DNA of 64,000 bases. Source: Hyphomonas sediminis. Its GTDB lineage: Bacteria > Pseudomonadota > Alphaproteobacteria > Caulobacterales > Hyphomonadaceae. The first letter of the stretch is position 1, and each line of letters begins with the position of its first letter. Position numbers and translations under genes: made by a program. The notes under the pieces are model-generated. The model was given only the letters and a program-made list of their open reading frames with translations. It was not told where the DNA came from and ran no database searches. The DNA lies in the NCBI RefSeq assembly GCF_019679475.1, contig NZ_JAIEZP010000001.1, forward strand, positions 496,001 through 560,000, given 5' to 3'. Below, one piece after another: positions 51,189-59,837 of the stretch.

Positions 51189-52746
51189 AGCCGCCGCCCG
51201 TCTTGAATCCGCCGCCGCGCTTTCCTCCACCGGATGGGAAGGATCGCCCGCCGCTGCGCGATGGCCGGGAGGTCCGCTTCGGCGGTCCGGGGAAGATCGG
51301 GCCGGATCCGTATCCACCCCCTCCCCGCGTGGTCTCGCGCATCACTTCCTCCAGCACTTCGCCCAGTACGCCGCCGATCACGCCGCCCAGCACATCGGGA
51401 AGACCGATGGTCTGGCTGCGTCCCTGTCCCCCAAAATCCGGGTGCGCTTCGGCCGGCGCCTCTGCCCGCCGCACGGACCGGCTGAGCCGCTGCAACGCCC
51501 CACGGACATCAGTCTTGCCTCGCATCAGATCGGCAATCATCTCATCAAATGCCGCCCGCGATACAATCGCATAGGGACTGTCAAACCGCGCCTGCTTGAA
51601 CTGCCGCCGCAGTGCCTCCACCTGCCCCAACTCATCCCGCATTACCGCTGGTCTTGCAGCTATTCTGCCAGCCTCCAGCTCCAGCGACATCTCCTCCGAC
51701 CGTAGCCGGACGAGCGTATCGACTATCCGGTCATCATCGAGTTCGACCGTTTCCGCCGCAAGCAACCTGAGGTCAGGAAAACTCGCCTTTCGTAGCTCCG
51801 TTTCCAGTTGCTGGCGCGCCTCGACTGCTGGTCCCGTCTCCCGGCGAAGCGCAGCTTCGTGCCGTTCGGCCGTTTCCCGATGGCGTGTTTCGGCCAGCGC
51901 TATTTCGACGTCGCATGCGGCAATCTCTGTCTTGATCCTGTCGGCTTCCGCCTGCAGCACCTGCGTGCCCGCATGTGCCATCGCGCGCGCTTCTGCTTCC
52001 ACAAGCTTTGCTTCCGCCTCATCCGCCAGCCGCTCCATATAGGCCGCGTGCTCAGCGATACGCTGGGGCAGCTCAGTCAGGCGCTGATAGTTCAGGAACG
52101 CCTGGTCATACCGGCAGAGCTTCGCCACCCAGCCATCCAGCATGCGGATAAACGGCGCTGCCTTGTATTCCGGCGATCGGAATTTCCGCTCCCACAGATA
52201 GCTGAACAGCGCGTCCTGCCGGTAAGGTTTGCCCTTCTCGTCCCGGTCTGCGAGCGCGATTTCCAGCTTCTGCGCCGCCCGCAATGTCATTGCACGCGCC
52301 TCTTCGGCAGCCCCTGTAAGCACAGCGTACTCGTTGCTCTGCTTCAGCCGCACCTCAGCTTCGGCGACTTTGGCTTCAAAGGCCGCGACGGCAGCATCAT
52401 GCTCTGCGGCAAGCTGCGCGCGCGCCTCCTCCTTTGCCTGAACGTCTGCAGCGGCCGCTTCAAGCGCCTTGCGCTCAGTTTCCACGAAGGCGGCATGGCG
52501 CTCAGCAATCGCCTGCGCCGAAGCCTCGAGCGCGCCGAACGAATTCTTCTCCGTGTTCGCCTGCATCAGCCCAAGCCGCAGATCGGCTAGCTGGGCATAG
52601 GCGGCGGCCTGCTCACGCTGAATCCCAACCCGGCGCGCCTCGGCGCTATCAGCAGCAACCAAAGCGTCGCTCAATGACTGACGAGCGCGAGCAACCAGAG
52701 TGTCAATCTGCGCCAGCGCTTCGCGTCCGTTGAATGAGTTGCTCAT
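51184..52746 (-). CDS. large coiled-coil protein with Gly-rich tail, end of TelA operon
   Basis: The family is not recognised. The 520-residue protein is almost wholly Ala/Glu/Arg-rich coiled coil from about 5 to 420, with a short globular-looking break near 165-210 (EKGKPYRQDALFSYLWERKFRSPEYKAAPF). It then has a membrane-like small-residue stretch (DVLGGVIGGVLGEVLEEVM) and a basic Gly/Ser/Arg-rich disordered end. No signal peptide is seen. It follows the DUF6384 gene by 4 bases and is the third gene of the TelA operon, so it probably works with both partners as a scaffold. It may be unique to such operons. Confidence 0.6.
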   Translation of the reverse strand: MSNSFNGREALAQIDTLVARARQSLSDALVAADSAEARRVGIQREQAAAYAQLADLRLGLMQANTEKNSFGALEASAQAIAERHAAFVETERKALEAAAADVQAKEEARAQLAAEHDAAVAAFEAKVAEAEVRLKQSNEYAVLTGAAEEARAMTLRAAQKLEIALADRDEKGKPYRQDALFSYLWERKFRSPEYKAAPFIRMLDGWVAKLCRYDQAFLNYQRLTELPQRIAEHAAYMERLADEAEAKLVEAEARAMAHAGTQVLQAEADRIKTEIAACDVEIALAETRHRETAERHEAALRRETGPAVEARQQLETELRKASFPDLRLLAAETVELDDDRIVDTLVRLRSEEMSLELEAGRIAARPAVMRDELGQVEALRRQFKQARFDSPYAIVSRAAFDEMIADLMRGKTDVRGALQRLSRSVRRAEAPAEAHPDFGGQGRSQTIGLPDVLGGVIGGVLGEVLEEVMRETTRGGGGYGSGPIFPGPPKRTSRPSRSGGRSFPSGGGKRGGGFKTGGGF

Positions 52747-52750
52747 GCCC

Positions 52751-53701
52751 TCACCACTCCAGGATCGCGCCGCCGGGTGTTTCGACCGAATATGCCGGCG
52801 ACAGATAACCTGCCAGTTTTCGTCCGATCACGGCGTTCTGGATGATCTGGTCGTCGCCCTTGTCTTCTGCGACCGCGCGAAACTCTGCCTCCGTCACGCG
52901 CTGCCCCCAACGGGTTACCCGCGCGGTGCGCCGGTCTTCCTCGCTCGTGATGGGAACATCTACAAGCCGGCCATTGGGATCAACCGCTTCCACAATCAGA
53001 TAATAATTTCGCGCGCCGGGCACATCATCCGGAATCCGGAAGACACCCGATCGCGCTTCGTTCGGCCCATACACGATACGAACCTCATACACCCGGAGCA
53101 GGTCTCCCTGGAGCTCGGCCAGCCCATCGCGGGCTGCGCGCGCACTCTTTGCGTCGCCGGCCGCTATCGCGCCCTGCCCCTCAGCCTTGAGGGCATTCGC
53201 CTTGAGAGTTACCTCCTCTTCCAAAGCGGTTTCGGCGACAACCCGGTGCAGCCGGTCGATTTCTTCAGGCAGGGTTTCGCTGAGTTCGATCCGGGCTGCC
53301 TGCTCGGCCTGCCGGGCCGGAACGGCGACGCCGAAATGCCATGCCGTTCCCAGCGAACCGAGCGCGATGACCGCGAGCACCAACGGCGCCATCCAGCGGC
53401 TGCGAGAGATATAGAGTTTCGCCAGGCTGACAGACAGAGACGGCTTGGGCGGTTCATACTGAAACCGTCGCTCCTCAAGCGCCTTTACGCCCTCCTTCAG
53501 GATGTGCTCAGGAACATCTATGCCTTGGGCGGCATAAATTTCCTTCAGCCGGACGAGCAGGGCTTCCTCCCGCGCGCCGGCATCAAGCTCGCTCAGGACG
53601 AGCTGTTCCCGATGCCGCAGCGTGTCGACCACGTCCATCGCAAGAAGAACATCGTCCAGCTTGCTCTTGTCCACGGCAGGAGGCGCAGCGCGCTGGTTCA
53701 C
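52751..53701 (-). CDS. DUF6384 family membrane protein
   Basis: This 316-residue protein has an N-terminal cytoplasmic segment of the DUF6384 type (LDDVLLAMDVVDTLRHREQLV, then LKEIYAAQGIDVPEHILKEGV), one membrane helix near residues 100-120 and a periplasmic or outer-facing domain with a helical start and a beta-rich end. The GTG start overlaps the TelA-like stop (GTGA). The family's function is unknown; it is repeatedly found beside TelA-like genes. The likely arrangement is a membrane-embedded partner of the TelA-like protein. Confidence 0.68.
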   Translation of the reverse strand: MNQRAAPPAVDKSKLDDVLLAMDVVDTLRHREQLVLSELDAGAREEALLVRLKEIYAAQGIDVPEHILKEGVKALEERRFQYEPPKPSLSVSLAKLYISRSRWMAPLVLAVIALGSLGTAWHFGVAVPARQAEQAARIELSETLPEEIDRLHRVVAETALEEEVTLKANALKAEGQGAIAAGDAKSARAARDGLAELQGDLLRVYEVRIVYGPNEARSGVFRIPDDVPGARNYYLIVEAVDPNGRLVDVPITSEEDRRTARVTRWGQRVTEAEFRAVAEDKGDDQIIQNAVIGRKLAGYLSPAYSVETPGGAILEW

Positions 53702-54897
53702 GGCTTGGGAAGCAGCGCGAGGGCCGCGCCCTCCTCAACCAGCTTCGTCAGGCGGCGCTTGCCATCTTCCACCGCTTCCCGGATTTCTTTTGAGTTCTCT
53801 GTCGCAAGAACCCGCATCTCGGCGATGATCGTCTGTGTACGCTCCTGATAGGAAACGACGCTGTCGACCAGCATTTTCACAGATGCCGCAGAGACCGTCG
53901 GCCCATAACCCGCCTTGACGGCGGCTTCCTGGATCTGCCCGCCAATCTCGGCCAGCACTTCAAGGCTCTGGTTCACGCCCTTCTTCATGGCTTCCAGCGT
54001 CTGCGTGCTCTCATGCAGGCCATGCATGCCGGTGAAGCTCGCGGTCAGCGCCGTCAGCACCACTTCATTGGTCGAGAAGAAACTCACGGACTGGGCGTAG
54101 ACACGCTCCTTGGCGCTCGTCGTCTGAACGAGGCGCGCCATGATCACTTCGGACGTGTTGTAACCGATAGTAATGTTGTCGGAGAGATCCTTGGAAACCT
54201 GGTAGCGCTTCTCTTCAGCCTGCAGCAGGCGGAGCTGTTCGTCGCGCGCAAGCTCCAACCGCGCACGCTCGGCGGGATCTTCTCCGGAATACCCAGCAAC
54301 AGTTGTAACTGCTTCGCCAACTTTCAGCCGGGCGGCTTCCAACTCGCCCTCAGCCGTCTTGAGCACTTCCAGCGCCAGCACTTCGGATTGCTTCATCGCG
54401 CCGCGGAAATCTAGATACGCTTCCAGGATCTTCCTTTCACGGTCGATCTGGTTGGCGGTCTCGTCCTGCACCTCGAGGTAAAGATCCTTGATCTTGCCGA
54501 AACGGCTGGCGATGTCGCCGCGCGTCATCTTCATCCAAACATTGGAGACGCGCTCCATCGTGGAAATCTTGCCATCGGCATACTGGTCGACGAGGGATTT
54601 TGCGTCGTCGCGGATCGTATTGAACGCGGTCGTCACGCCTTCGTAGCGCTCGCCAACCGTGATGCCGGACACCTGCTCGCGCACCACATCGTTGAACAGG
54701 CTCGCCTGATCGAGCGTGCGCGCGATGGCGGCCACCTTCTCCGGTTCGAGATCAGCGATCTGCTCAAGCAGGGCAACAATCGGCGCTGCCGAGTTCTTTC
54801 CCTCATCGGGAACAAGGCCGAGCTGTTTCAGCCCGCCCATCGCCTTGTCGAGATACTGAAGTGCCGAAGGGCTCGCCGTCTGGGCCATTTTGCTCAT
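53698..54897 (-). CDS. TelA/KlaA-like (toxic anion resistance family) protein
   Basis: This 399-residue soluble helical protein resembles the TelA/KlaA family. The N-terminal half has DQASLFNDVVREQVSG and NTIRDDAKSLVDQYADGKIS, and the conserved end has KMLVDSVVSYQERTQTIIAEMRVLATENSKEIREAVEDG. Members are linked to tellurite and other envelope-stress resistance, though the mechanism is unknown. A good Shine-Dalgarno (AAGGGAG) precedes the ATG. It leads a three-gene operon with DUF6384 and a large coiled-coil protein. Confidence 0.75.
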   Translation of the reverse strand: MSKMAQTASPSALQYLDKAMGGLKQLGLVPDEGKNSAAPIVALLEQIADLEPEKVAAIARTLDQASLFNDVVREQVSGITVGERYEGVTTAFNTIRDDAKSLVDQYADGKISTMERVSNVWMKMTRGDIASRFGKIKDLYLEVQDETANQIDRERKILEAYLDFRGAMKQSEVLALEVLKTAEGELEAARLKVGEAVTTVAGYSGEDPAERARLELARDEQLRLLQAEEKRYQVSKDLSDNITIGYNTSEVIMARLVQTTSAKERVYAQSVSFFSTNEVVLTALTASFTGMHGLHESTQTLEAMKKGVNQSLEVLAEIGGQIQEAAVKAGYGPTVSAASVKMLVDSVVSYQERTQTIIAEMRVLATENSKEIREAVEDGKRRLTKLVEEGAALALLPKP

Positions 54898-55083
54898 GTC
54901 TCCCTTGCAACCGCGAGGACGCGGACCAGAGCAAAAGGTATCAAAGCAAGGTCTGCACGCAAGGGGAATTTATCGAAAAACGGCAAATTTCGAATATTGA
55001 AATGCCATCAAAGGCCCCTATTGGAACAGCCGGAAACGGCTGCAAGCGCCTGGCAGATTCAACAAATCAAAGGGGAGAAAGAA

Positions 55084-55158
<75 letters not shown>

Positions 55159-55272
55159 TCTCGTCACCGCAGCCTGATGGCCCGTGCCGGAAGAAGAGGC
55201 GTAATGGACAATCCGCGCTGGCGCGTCAAGCGGCCTTTGTGCGTGATCTACAGATGATCGCCGCGCAAGGCC

Positions 55273-55632
55273 TCAGGCGGCCATCACCTTGTCCACTTCT
55301 TCGACGATTTCGCGAAGGTGGAACGGCTTGGACAGCACCTTGGCGCCAGCAGGAGTCGGGGAGCCCGACGACAGGGCGACAGCCGCGAAGCCCGTGATGA
55401 AAACAATCTTCATGGCCGGATCGAGTTCGGCGCCGCGGCGCGCCAATTCGATCCCATCGAGACCCGGCATCACAATGTCGGTCAGGAGTAGGTCGAATAC
55501 TTCGCGCTCAAGCGCCTGCAGGGCGGTCTCGCCGTCTGCATAGTCCTGCACATCATGTCCCGCCCGGCGCAACGCCGAGGCCAGGAATGTGCGCATCGAA
55601 TCATCGTCTTCTGCAAGCAGGATCTTGGTCAC
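55273..55632 (-). CDS. cpdR: CpdR-type response regulator
   Basis: This single-domain response regulator of 119 residues controls ClpXP-dependent proteolysis of cell-cycle regulators such as CtrA in Caulobacter when unphosphorylated. Acidic residues EDDD at 8-11, phospho-acceptor Asp52 in LLLTDIVMPGLDG, Thr in VFITGF and Lys in VLSKPFHL match. The C-terminus ends in Ala-Ala (VMAA), the feature needed for CpdR's own degradation in Caulobacter. The gene is monocistronic, divergent from the amidohydrolase gene. Confidence 0.9.
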   Translation of the reverse strand: MTKILLAEDDDSMRTFLASALRRAGHDVQDYADGETALQALEREVFDLLLTDIVMPGLDGIELARRGAELDPAMKIVFITGFAAVALSSGSPTPAGAKVLSKPFHLREIVEEVDKVMAA

Positions 55633-55784
55633 GCAGGGTCCCCTGTGATGCGACTCATGTAATTAACACATTAACACCACCGATGGTAAATCGGCGGTGA
55701 ACACTGAGGCTTGCAAGGCTCACGCCAATACGCAGGCGCTGAAAAGCCCTTGACCTTGCGAACGATTGTCAAACCATTGCGCAG

Positions 55785-56687
55785 ATGCCGGATACGTCGC
55801 CCTTCCTAACGATTCATGAAGACAGGCCCTCCGGGCCTGAATCTCTAAGTGCGCCGTTCGTTCTGGCAGCGCCTGACAGCGACCTTGCTCCCATCGTCTT
55901 TGCCAGCCCGCATTCAGGCAGCCTTTATCCCGATCAGATGGTCTCGGCGCTGTGCGTGCCGCTGATGGACGTGCGCCGGACAGAAGATGCCTTTGTCGAC
56001 GAGCTATTCGCCAGCGCGCCGACCCATGGCGCATCGCTACTGTCGGCCCGCTATGGCCGTTCCGTGGTCGACCTCAACCGCGACCCGCATGAACTCGACC
56101 CCACCATGTTCCATGACGGCCCTCCGCGCGCCTGCGCCTTGCCGACCCCCAGAGTTGAGGCCGGTCTCGGCTGCCTGCCAAAGGTCGGCGCCAAGGGAGA
56201 GGCGATCTATGCCCGCCTCCTCTCCCGGGAAGAGGGCGAACAGCGCCTCGCCGGCGTTCATGATATTTATCACGGCCAGCTTGCCGCCATGCTGGAAACG
56301 CTGCGCGCCGCTCATGGTCGAGCGCTGCTGATTGATTGCCATTCCATGCCCTCGGTCCAGCCGGGTCGCCGAAACCTCACGGATATTGTGCTCGGAGATC
56401 GGTTCGGATCGAGCTGCGATCCCCGGCTGATGAACAGGTTGGAGCGGGTTTTCCGCAATCACGGCCTGACGGTAGCACGCAATGCGCCGTATGCGGGGGG
56501 ATACACGACCCGCCGGTATGGCCGTCCTCGTCGTGGCCTTCACGCCCTTCAGATCGAAATCAATCGCGGCTTGTATATGGATGAGCAGATGATCACTCGC
56601 ACCAGCGGGTTTTCCCAACTCCGCCCGGTCATGGATGCGGTAATCCAGGAGATGATCGACGCTATCGGACACCTCATCCCAAGATAA
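55785..56687 (+). CDS. N-formylglutamate amidohydrolase family protein
   Basis: The 300-residue protein belongs to the N-formylglutamate amidohydrolase/FGase family, which hydrolyses N-formylglutamate (histidine degradation) or related N-acyl amides. Family motifs include IVFASPHSGSLYPDQM, RYGRSVVDLNRDPHELDP and LIDCHSMPS with conserved His and Asp residues. No hut genes are nearby, so its place in histidine breakdown is not certain. It lies just upstream of the small-RNA candidate. Confidence 0.88.
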   Translation: MPDTSPFLTIHEDRPSGPESLSAPFVLAAPDSDLAPIVFASPHSGSLYPDQMVSALCVPLMDVRRTEDAFVDELFASAPTHGASLLSARYGRSVVDLNRDPHELDPTMFHDGPPRACALPTPRVEAGLGCLPKVGAKGEAIYARLLSREEGEQRLAGVHDIYHGQLAAMLETLRAAHGRALLIDCHSMPSVQPGRRNLTDIVLGDRFGSSCDPRLMNRLERVFRNHGLTVARNAPYAGGYTTRRYGRPRRGLHALQIEINRGLYMDEQMITRTSGFSQLRPVMDAVIQEMIDAIGHLIPR

Positions 56688-56710
56688 CAGTCCCATGTTT
56701 TTCTAACTTG

Positions 56711-56742
56711 AAAGAAAAAAGGCCGCGCCAGTGGGCGCGGCC
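56711..56742 (-). terminator. strong intrinsic terminator on the minus strand
   Basis: GGCCGCGCC and GGCGCGGCC form a perfect 9-bp stem with loop CACT on the minus strand, followed by TTTTTTCTTT. On the plus strand no T run follows. It therefore ends a minus-strand transcript, the small-RNA candidate. Confidence 0.85.
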
Positions 56743-56790
56743 GAAGTCAAAGGGAGGAAACGCCAGAGGCGTCTGCACCGAAGTGCAAGT
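56711..56790 (-). ncRNA. candidate small RNA with exposed CCUCC motif
   Basis: On the minus strand the sequence reads as three successive hairpins. The first is TGCAC-TTCG-GTGCA (56774-56787), the second ACGCC-TCT-GGCGT (56760-56772). A single-stranded TTTCCTCCCT (56751-56760) follows, and then a 9-bp GC-rich terminator. No minus-strand protein gene ends here, so the terminator needs another owner. The layout matches alphaproteobacterial trans-acting small RNAs that use a CCUCC stretch to block ribosome-binding sites. The 5' end is set by eye; no clear promoter is identified. Confidence 0.5.
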
Positions 56791-56968
56791 TCAACCTATG
56801 TTGCGACGCACAATTGACCAACAACCTATTCACCTCTTCCCCGCCCCCGCCTCGCGAGTGCCTGAATTTGAGGCAGTTTCCCCGGCCCGGCACGGCAATT
56901 GCGTAGAAACCGCGCGATTATCCTGTTTTGGGACTGATAGGCGGTCCCGCACCAGAAGGGAGAGGATC
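56791..56968. other. non-coding leader region of the XRE regulator
   Basis: This stretch of about 180 bases lies between the small-RNA candidate and the XRE regulator gene. It should hold the regulator's promoter and the small RNA's upstream region. A -10-like CATAGG read on the minus strand is near 56795-56800, but nothing convincing was recognised. Confidence 0.35.
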
Positions 56969-57367
56969 ATGGCTGACGAAACTGATCTGCATGTTGGCAA
57001 ACGGCTTCGCCGCCGCCGCCGGCTGCTTGGCATGACACAGCAGGAACTGGCGTCCCAGGTAGGCGTCCGCTTCCAGCAAATCCAGAAATATGAATGCGGC
57101 GCCAACCGCATCACCGCCTCGCGCCTCTACGATCTGGCGAAAGCCATGAACGTCTCGGTCCAGTATTTCTTCGACGGCATGGTCTCCCAGAGCACGATGC
57201 CGAATGCAGCGAATGACGCCGAACATATGGAAGGCGACATCCTCTCCCAGAAAGAAACCCTGGAACTCGTGCGCGCATATTACCGCCTCGGCGAGCGCCC
57301 GCGCCGCCGTCTGCTCGAACTGGCGAAGGCCCTCGAGCAAGACACCTCCAGCACCGGCGCTGCTTGA
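56969..57367 (+). CDS. XRE-family helix-turn-helix regulator
   Basis: The 132-residue protein has an N-terminal Cro/CI-type DNA-binding domain (VGKRLRRRRRLLGMTQQELASQVGV, then QQIQKYECGANRITASRLYDLAKAMNVSVQYFF) followed by a C-terminal tail of the alphaproteobacterial SinR-like type. The start at 56969 has AGGGAGAGG ahead; a longer upstream frame has none. It is followed 32 bases later by the histidinol-phosphatase gene. Target genes are unknown. Confidence 0.88.
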   Translation: MADETDLHVGKRLRRRRRLLGMTQQELASQVGVRFQQIQKYECGANRITASRLYDLAKAMNVSVQYFFDGMVSQSTMPNAANDAEHMEGDILSQKETLELVRAYYRLGERPRRRLLELAKALEQDTSSTGAA

Positions 57368-57399
57368 CCTGATGTCACGGGCGGGGCATCGCCTCGCCC

Positions 57400-58212
57400 A
57401 TGACCTCCCAACGAGACTTCGCTTCCGATATCGCGCTCGCCCGCCGGCTCGCTGACGCCGCATGGAGCGCGATCCGTCCGCATTTCCGCAATCTTGCGGA
57501 GATCGACCATAAATCTGGAAACGGAAACGCCGGCTTCGATCCTGTTACCGAAGCAGACCGTGCCGCCGAACTGGCGATGCGCGCGATTATCGCTGCCGAG
57601 CGCCCGAATGACGGCGTAACCGGCGAAGAATTCCCTGACACCGACTCAGCCAGCGGCTGGCGCTGGTATTTCGATCCGATCGACGGCACGCGCGCTTTCG
57701 TGGCCGGCCTGCCCGTTTGGACCACTCTGATTGCGCTGGTGGACCCCGACGGCCACCCAGTCATGGGCGTCATTGATCAGCCTGTACTGGGCGAGCGCTA
57801 TATTGGCGGGCCGGATGGATCGGTGCTGGAGACGCCGGCAGGGTCATCCCCCATCTGCGTCTCCGGAAATCCGGACCTGCGCACCGCAACCATCTCCACC
57901 ACCGACCCGTTCATTCTTACGCCGCCTGAACAAGGCGCCTGGAACCATCTGCGCTCGGCGGCCCGCATCACGCGGTATGGCCTGGATGCCTACGCCTATG
58001 CCCGCCTTGCCGGAGGGACGCTGGATCTCGTCGCCGAGTCCTGCCTCAAGGCCTGGGATGTGGCGGCGCTGATCCCGGTGGTTCGCGGCGCGGGTGGCCT
58101 TGCCACCAACTGGCGCGGCGAAGCCCCGGCTCTAAGCGGTCAGATCGTCTGCGCAGCCAGCGAAGGCATTCTGGAACAGGCGCTCCTCGCGCTGCGCCGG
58201 GCGGCTGACTGA
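57400..58212 (+). CDS. hisN: inositol-monophosphatase-family histidinol-phosphatase
   Basis: HisN removes phosphate from L-histidinol phosphate, the penultimate step of histidine synthesis. The 270-residue protein has the metal-binding signatures GEEFPDTD near 75-82, DPIDGTRAF near 92-100 and WDVAALIPVVRGAGG near 220-235. It belongs to the inositol-monophosphatase fold, so it could also act on other phosphomonoesters. Length is normal. It stands alone, with the TraB/GumN gene convergent to it. Confidence 0.85.
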   Translation: MTSQRDFASDIALARRLADAAWSAIRPHFRNLAEIDHKSGNGNAGFDPVTEADRAAELAMRAIIAAERPNDGVTGEEFPDTDSASGWRWYFDPIDGTRAFVAGLPVWTTLIALVDPDGHPVMGVIDQPVLGERYIGGPDGSVLETPAGSSPICVSGNPDLRTATISTTDPFILTPPEQGAWNHLRSAARITRYGLDAYAYARLAGGTLDLVAESCLKAWDVAALIPVVRGAGGLATNWRGEAPALSGQIVCAASEGILEQALLALRRAAD

Positions 58213-58244
58213 CCCGAAAGCTGCCCGAGTATCCTATCGGTGCC

Positions 58245-59267
58245 TCAAGGCCCTTCTACCACGTGGCCCTTCTCGCGAAGCATCTCGATAACACTGCCCT
58301 CCCCAGCAAGGTGGCCCGCGCCCACAGCAACGAGGACCGTTCCCGGAGATTCCAGCATGACCTCGATCTTCGGAACCCAGCGCGCGTTCCGGTCGGTCAT
58401 CATAGCATCATAGATCGGTTGGGATCCGAGCATTTCGGGATTGGACATCAGCGCGCCCAATCCGTTCACATCGCCGTCTGCCCATTCATCGACGAGCAAG
58501 TCTAGCGCGGCGGTGCCGTCTTCAAGACCATCCACAGTCGCCATCAGGAAATCGATCTGCTCGCAATTGCCAAGCCCCGCGAGGCCGCCAAGCTGGTCGT
58601 CCACCGTTTCAAGGAACGCAAAGCTCGCGCCGTGCTCCAGGGCAGCGCGCTCGATAACCTTTTCAACGCCGGCTTCCGGGTCAAAACCCTCATCGATCAT
58701 CTGCTTTACAGAGATGTTGATCGCCGCCATCCAGGGCTTGTAGGGCTGAAGTGCCTCCACCGGCAGGTCTACCAGTTGCAAGGCCTCGGTCAGCTCCTCG
58801 GTCTCGGTGCCGGAAAGCAGGCTGGTCAACTGCGTGCCATCCGCAAAAAAGCCCTGCCCGGTATAGAACTTCATCAGCTCCCGCTGGGCCTCAGGGCTCG
58901 ACACATCGGCCTCGAAAACCACGGTATCGGCGCTCGCAATCGCCGCTTCGATCACCGGTGTCTGCCACTGCATATCCGGCCGCAACAGATGGACCGTTCC
59001 GAACAGGTAGACCACCGTGTCCTCATCCGACATCTTCCAAAGTGCTGGCGCCCCGGCGCCCCGGCTCTCCTGGGCGGCGGCCAACGCGGCCTCTTCCAGC
59101 GCCGGGCGCCGGGCCCGGGCGTCTGCTCGGCTTTCCGCACTACATGCTTCAGCGACAACCTGCGTGGCTGGCGCTGCCGGCGTCTCGGCAACCTCTGCGC
59201 CGCCACAGGCAGAAAGCAGGGCGCCAGCGCAACAGACAAGAGCGGTTCGCAAGAAAGCTGTTTGCAT
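58245..59267 (-). CDS. TraB/GumN family lipoprotein
   Basis: The 340-residue protein has a lipoprotein signal (lipobox LLSAC near residue 21) and a TraB/GumN domain: LFGTVHLL with the conserved His near 92-99, a long helical middle, and the C-terminal LVAVGAGHLAGEGSVIEMLREKG. Members are thought to be metalloprotease-like or scaffold proteins with unclear function. The gene is monocistronic, convergent with hisN and divergent from tRNA-Arg. Confidence 0.85.
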   Translation of the reverse strand: MQTAFLRTALVCCAGALLSACGGAEVAETPAAPATQVVAEACSAESRADARARRPALEEAALAAAQESRGAGAPALWKMSDEDTVVYLFGTVHLLRPDMQWQTPVIEAAIASADTVVFEADVSSPEAQRELMKFYTGQGFFADGTQLTSLLSGTETEELTEALQLVDLPVEALQPYKPWMAAINISVKQMIDEGFDPEAGVEKVIERAALEHGASFAFLETVDDQLGGLAGLGNCEQIDFLMATVDGLEDGTAALDLLVDEWADGDVNGLGALMSNPEMLGSQPIYDAMMTDRNARWVPKIEVMLESPGTVLVAVGAGHLAGEGSVIEMLREKGHVVEGP

Positions 59268-59404
59268 GAAGGAAGCGGCCTTTCAGGTCAGATGAACAGG
59301 TTACACCAAAACACCTAAGGCCCCCGCCCGCCGCCGTCCATGCCATGGCGCAGGCAAACGCGGTTGCGCCGCTCCCCAGCTTCGCATAAACACCGGCTCG
59401 GCCT

Positions 59405-59481
59405 GCACCCATAGCTCAGCTGGATAGAGCGTTGCCCTCCGAAGGCAAAGGTCAGAGGTTCAAATCCTCTTGGGTGCGCCA
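59405..59481 (+). tRNA. tRNA-Arg (anticodon CCG)
   Basis: A clean cloverleaf has acceptor stem GCACCCA/TGGGTGC, anticodon stem TTGCC/GGCAA with loop CTCCGAA (anticodon CCG), TPsiC arm AGAGG-TTCAAAT-CCTCT, discriminator G and encoded CCA. The mature tRNA is 59405-59478, plus CCA at 59479-59481. Confidence 0.97.
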
Positions 59482-59522
59482 TTCGCCAAATGAGCGAGCC
59501 GCCAACTCACAATTCCCCAAAT

Positions 59523-59831
59523 TCAGTCGCCGGACCTTTGATCGAGGTGGCGCGTGGGAAGTTGGCTTTCGTGCAGGATGGCGACAACGGCGATTATACC
59601 CTCAATCAGCATGTAGAAGATGGCATGCCGCTGGACGCGGAAGCAGCGATAGCCCGGCTTCAGATGATCGATAGGAAACCCAATGTCCGGATTGGCGCGT
59701 AGCGCTTTGAAGCCTTCCTTGAGGTGGCCCATATAGAGCGAAGCCTGTCGCGCTCCGAACTCGCGGCGAGTGTAGGTCCGAATATCTGTCAGATCGCGCT
59801 GGGCATCTTCCGTAATGCGGAGCGTCGTCAT
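59523..59831 (-). CDS. parE: ParE/RelE-family toxin
   Basis: This 102-residue toxin of the ParE/RelE superfamily starts with the pattern LRITEDAQRDLTDIRTYT. Its strands YRCFRVQRHAIFYMLIEG and IIAVVAILHES are typical. ParE toxins poison gyrase, RelE toxins cut mRNA; the ParD partner favours ParE. It lies 6 bases after the antitoxin gene and just downstream of tRNA-Arg. Confidence 0.88.
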   Translation of the reverse strand: MTTLRITEDAQRDLTDIRTYTRREFGARQASLYMGHLKEGFKALRANPDIGFPIDHLKPGYRCFRVQRHAIFYMLIEGIIAVVAILHESQLPTRHLDQRSGD

Positions 59832-59837
59832 CCAAGA

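Noticed and set aside
55633..55784. CtrA site upstream of cpdR
   Set aside because: TTAA repeats occur but with a 4-base spacing and not 7, so the consensus is not met.
59490..59702. 70-residue plus-strand frame behind tRNA-Arg
   Set aside because: It lies opposite the ParE toxin gene, which has good family motifs.
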